Assembly (NCBI RefSeq): GCF_051020975.1
Contig: NC_135039.1
Span: forward strand, 13,304,692-13,368,691
Direction: 5' to 3'
Length of the DNA stretch: 64,000 bases
From: Osmia lignaria lignaria
Lineage: Eukaryota > Arthropoda > Insecta > Hymenoptera > Megachilidae
In this document: one piece after another, positions 60,446 to 64,000 of the stretch
How positions within the stretch are numbered: position 1 is the first letter of the stretch
How the letters are laid out: each line of letters starts with the position of its first letter
Program-made: the position numbers and the translations under genes
The notes under the pieces: model-generated
Told to the model about the DNA's origin: nothing
What the model saw: the letters and a program-made list of their open reading frames with translations, nothing else
Databases searched by the model: none

Positions 60446-62586
60446 GTGTTTCTTGTCGCGTAGCGTCCGCTGACTGCGTTTTTCTTCATGGCTTAAATGT
60501 ACCTACGAACAAAATGAAGAAATACGTATTCCTAGGAACTTATCAATAACTGATGTAATTATTAAATTTGTAAAGTATTTGATGCTTTGTTGACGTTGGG
60601 AGCAAGGTAAATTGTTTACGGTTTTATTTGAAAATTATTTTCAAATACTGTACAAAGTTTTTTTTATCTTTCTTCAAACATATCTTAATTTTTTAATTAT
60701 AGAACGAACGAAGATTTTGAAATTTTAATGATTAATTTTACTCTTCCATTTTATAGAAATTTGGATGAGAAACTTCCAACGCGTGGAGATCTTGGAACGT
60801 TTTATTAATAAGTTTCCCTAGCTAATCATAAACGGTGTGGAGTTCTTCTGAAAATGCTAACTCGAATGGTAATTATTGCCCACGATGTGAAAGTACCGCG
60901 TTAAATACATATGTAAGCAGTTTTATATTTGTAGATATACAAAATGTATTCCCAACAACATGATACAAACACCATTGATATTAACGTTTTATAACCGAGT
61001 CAACTACATTTTATACGACTTCGTTTTTACAGTGTATAAAAAAAAGAAAACAATACTGATTTCATTTATATAGAACAATCATTTTCTGGGGCATGTATTC
61101 TTTATCAATCATTTGGTTCAATTTCTTCTTTTCATGTTAACTGCCATAGAACACTGAGGCGACTGCAGAGGAATACAATACTGTTATATCAAATCATATA
61201 TAAGTTTTCACTGCCATTGTTTCATTTGTTAGGCTCCTAATTTTTCTAATCTTCAAACTAAATAAAAATACTTTAGTAGTTTAATCTAGTCATAATTGCT
61301 TTGGTGATAAAAAAAGAAATGGGGCCTATTTATATAGAACTTGTTAATTGTTATGATTATATTGGTAATTGAACAAAGGCCCAATATTTATTAAATATTA
61401 CAGGCACGTTACAATAAGTTCAACGACGGTTCTATTTCTGATCAAAACAGTTTGAACTCCATTTATGTGATACTGATGAAAGTTACTTAATGAGATATTT
61501 GCATAATTAAGGTCGGTGCTAGTAAAATGTGTTGCTAGTTAATAATAAAATTTGTATCCAATATATACATACACTGTGACAAAAGAACATATGTAAATAT
61601 TTATAATTAGTCTTGCGGTATTGGCATTTTCTTACATTATCTGTAATCGCTATTTCTTAAGAAAGGGCATAGTAATACTGATAGTTTGGCAGTAAGGATG
61701 AAATAATAATGGATAGATGAACATATACAATATTTAGATGGAACTTTTACAGATCATTTTATTGTTCATTAGATTGACATTACAGGGTAGCGTTTATGTT
61801 ACAAATTCATTCATAAAAATGTACTTTATATTCATGCGTTTATTTGTTAAATGATTTGCTGTCAATTACAAATGCAATTATCGTGAACACTTTTATAGGG
61901 CAAATGAATTGACGAATCAATGAACAAGAAAGACTCGAATTCAATGCACAATAATAACAGCTAGACCGTTCATTCATTTCTTTTCGTAGCCCGATAACAT
62001 GTATATTCGCGAATTTTTATCTTTTAACTTCAATATATATTCTTTAATTTCATAGAAGATAAACATGTTAATACCCGCATAGAATTTTTTAAAACATATA
62101 TCAAAACTTTATCAATATATTGTAAATGACTGTGTACAGAAATTTACTATATACAATTGTAAGTACATTGCTTCGACCTAGCACCTTCTTATTATCCAAC
62201 ATCGAACAAATGCTTTCTGAATGTTTTATGTATAAGCTTTAATGTAAGCTTATATGTGTATATAAACATAAATATAAAAGAACAAAAAGAAATGTATAAT
62301 CGTCAATTGAAAGTATCTAACGTAACATGAAAGTGTAGTCTATTGTTACATGAATAATTCTTCAAAGTGAAATGAGACAATAAATATAATTTTGTTAAGA
62401 ACGCTGTTTAATTACCATTTCATGATTAACAGAAAAAGTATATCCTTGTAAGAAATAATATACAAAACAAAGCTGGTATAAATAAGTCCGTTCTGTTACA
62501 CCTGAGAAATTAATATCTATCAAATATTGATAGAAAAATTTAATAAAACATTATTTAAAAGTTATCGTTCAGACGGATACCGGCTG
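60446..62586. other. Intergenic: 3' UTRs of perlecan (+) and ICMT (-)
   Basis: 2.1 kb AT-rich, no coding sequence. Plus-strand AATAAA at 61261 and 61544 could end perlecan transcripts; TTTATT at about 61758 could be the ICMT signal on the minus strand. UTR ends cannot be fixed from sequence alone. Confidence 0.5.
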
Positions 62587-63598
62587 CTATAAATTGACTT
62601 TGTAACCAGATATGAACGGTAGTCCTGTACCCACTCTTTTCTGATATTCGATATACTCCTCTCCAAAGAAATTAAGCAAAGTAATTTCTTCGAATAAAAT
62701 GCGATCGTGGAAAAACTTCCAAGATGCTACTGCATATGCCAAAAGGCAAAATGGATTCTGAAGTATCAACTGAAAAATAAAGATACAAAAATTGTTTCAA
62801 TGTTCCTCTCTTGTATCCTTAATTTAAAATGTTATTCCTAAAAGAAATTACCTGTGTTCCAATAGACCAATAAAACCAGCCTACATAACTAGGATGCCTA
62901 CAAAGTCTGTATACTCCACAGGTAACCAATTCATGGTTCTCCATCTTCTCACTTTGTACAATATGATTAAAATTATGTTTCGCCGTGAACATTGCTGACT
63001 TCCTTAAAATTTCTCCACCGATGCATAATATCAATCCGAGGTACGATATAAATGAAGATTCCTTCATTGTTGGAAAATAATGTCTTTCGGTAATAAACTC
63101 CATCCAGCCAGAGCATGCTGCTACTCCATAAGCTACACTGTCATTTAAGATAAAGCTATCAATAGATAGGGTAGATGGATTTATCCAAGCTATGCTTAAG
63201 AATTCTGTGTAATGAAATGTGGCCAATACAGTAATGTATACACCAAACATTTGCCATGATGGTGGTGCAACAAATGCTACTATGATTCCAGTACCAAAAA
63301 CATATCCTAGAAAAGCCGCTCTTACTGCAACCTGTAATAAGTATAGGTGTTGATCATTATGTCCATAACCTTAAAAAATATATGATGTAACATAAATTAC
63401 CTGATAAGAAAAGCCTCGGAAGGCAAGAATCAAGAGTAAGTTTAAAACCCCGTATTGAAAAAGATGGGTAAGCCAGATATTACTGAAATATGCATCAGGA
63501 ATATCGAACTCTAACCTCAAAAGTATTTCAGGTAGGACTGCGATTACCGCAGCCGCAGTGAAACAAAATAAACTTAGTTTTCCATCGTAGGACAACAT
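62587..63598 (-). CDS. ste14: Protein-S-isoprenylcysteine O-methyltransferase (ICMT)
   Basis: Methylates the C-terminal prenylcysteine of CaaX proteins such as Ras, Rho and lamins with S-adenosylmethionine, in the ER membrane, after prenylation and proteolysis. Three exons on the minus strand: 63598-63401, 63331-62852 and 62769-62587, all phase 0, introns of 69 and 82 bp, total 286 aa, a normal length for insect ICMT. The ATG at 63598 opens a membrane segment; several more hydrophobic segments follow. Family signatures: CRHPSYVGWFYWSIG (SAM-binding region), then LLNFFGEEYIEYQKRV and TGLPFI at the C-terminus. It is convergent with perlecan, with about 2.1 kb between stop codons. Identity is firm from these motifs. 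Confidence 0.95.
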
Positions 63599-64000
63599 TT
63601 TATTAAAACTTGCTTAAGTTTCTCTCTTGTGGAAAGAATTTATCATCGCTATTAAACTGATCTTACTGTTTTCTAACTTTACGTTTCCTAACCTCACTCC
63701 TTACTTGTTCTTAACATGTAAATATATGTAACAAATCATAATTCTACGAGAATTCTCCGATTATTTCGTGTTAGCGAGATTTCAGAATTCTCACTATATT
63801 TTGTATCGGGAAAATGACAGTAAATAATAAAACAACTTGTATTTCATGTTTTGCTAATGATTGAGTATTTAAATTACGGCAGTACATGCCTTTGTTTTCG
63901 AGAGGTTATTACATTGATATATCATTTTGGGGTGTTAGGGACCCCGATGCATCGGTGGCGCTCTCTGCATACAGATCTGAAAACATCTTGGGGTGTCGGG
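63599..64000. other. Upstream flank of ICMT
   Basis: About 400 bp. No coding exon recognised. TGGGGTGT followed by (T/C)(A/G)GGG occurs twice (63929 and 63989), possibly part of a repeat cut by the window edge. Confidence 0.4.

Noticed and set aside
1..64000. CRISPR arrays, operons, bacterial-type systems
   Set aside because: Spliced animal genes throughout; repeats lack regular spacers.

Overview
The window is animal, almost certainly insect, DNA. It carries two protein-coding genes. AT-rich introns, GT-AG introns of about 70 bp inside dense exon clusters, TTAA-flanked miniature transposons and a few TTAGG telomere-type repeats fit a hymenopteran (bee-, wasp- or ant-like) genome; I cannot name the species.

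About 60 kb is one plus-strand gene: perlecan, the basement-membrane heparan sulfate proteoglycan core protein (HSPG2 family; Drosophila trol). I assembled 53 coding exons by hand (979 to 60445). All splice phases agree and they sum to 14,355 nt, or 4,784 codons plus stop. Order of parts: signal peptide (979-1087); 20 LDL-receptor class A (LDLa) repeats (19356-45006) interrupted by a very long Ser/Thr/Glu/Lys-rich exon (28600-31035) and one Ig domain (44248-44475); a laminin-type region with three laminin IV (LamB) modules embedded in laminin EGF repeats (45087-49297), itself preceded by an Ig; a run of Ig domains (49452-56110, 14 Ig in total in the gene); and an endorepellin-like C-terminus of three laminin G domains separated by EGF pairs (56010-60445). 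LDLa exons are all phase 1-1, so they can be duplicated or skipped without a frame change. The signal-peptide exon is separated from the first LDLa exon by an 18-kb intron.

At the right edge, on the minus strand and tail-to-tail with perlecan, is a three-exon gene for isoprenylcysteine carboxyl methyltransferase (ICMT, ste14 in flies; 62587-63598, 286 aa), an ER membrane enzyme finishing CaaX-protein processing. It has no evident functional link to perlecan.

The introns hold most of the unusual material. Three copies of a 0.7-0.9 kb palindromic element built from alternating tRNA-like units with B-box motifs lie in three perlecan introns. Several TTAA-flanked piggyBac-like MITEs occur, one ending 28 bp before a splice acceptor. 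There is also a fold-back element upstream of the start codon, several minisatellites, and three unannotated candidate exons. The best supported of these (57562-57676) gives an alternative, strongly basic C-terminus lacking the last two laminin G domains.
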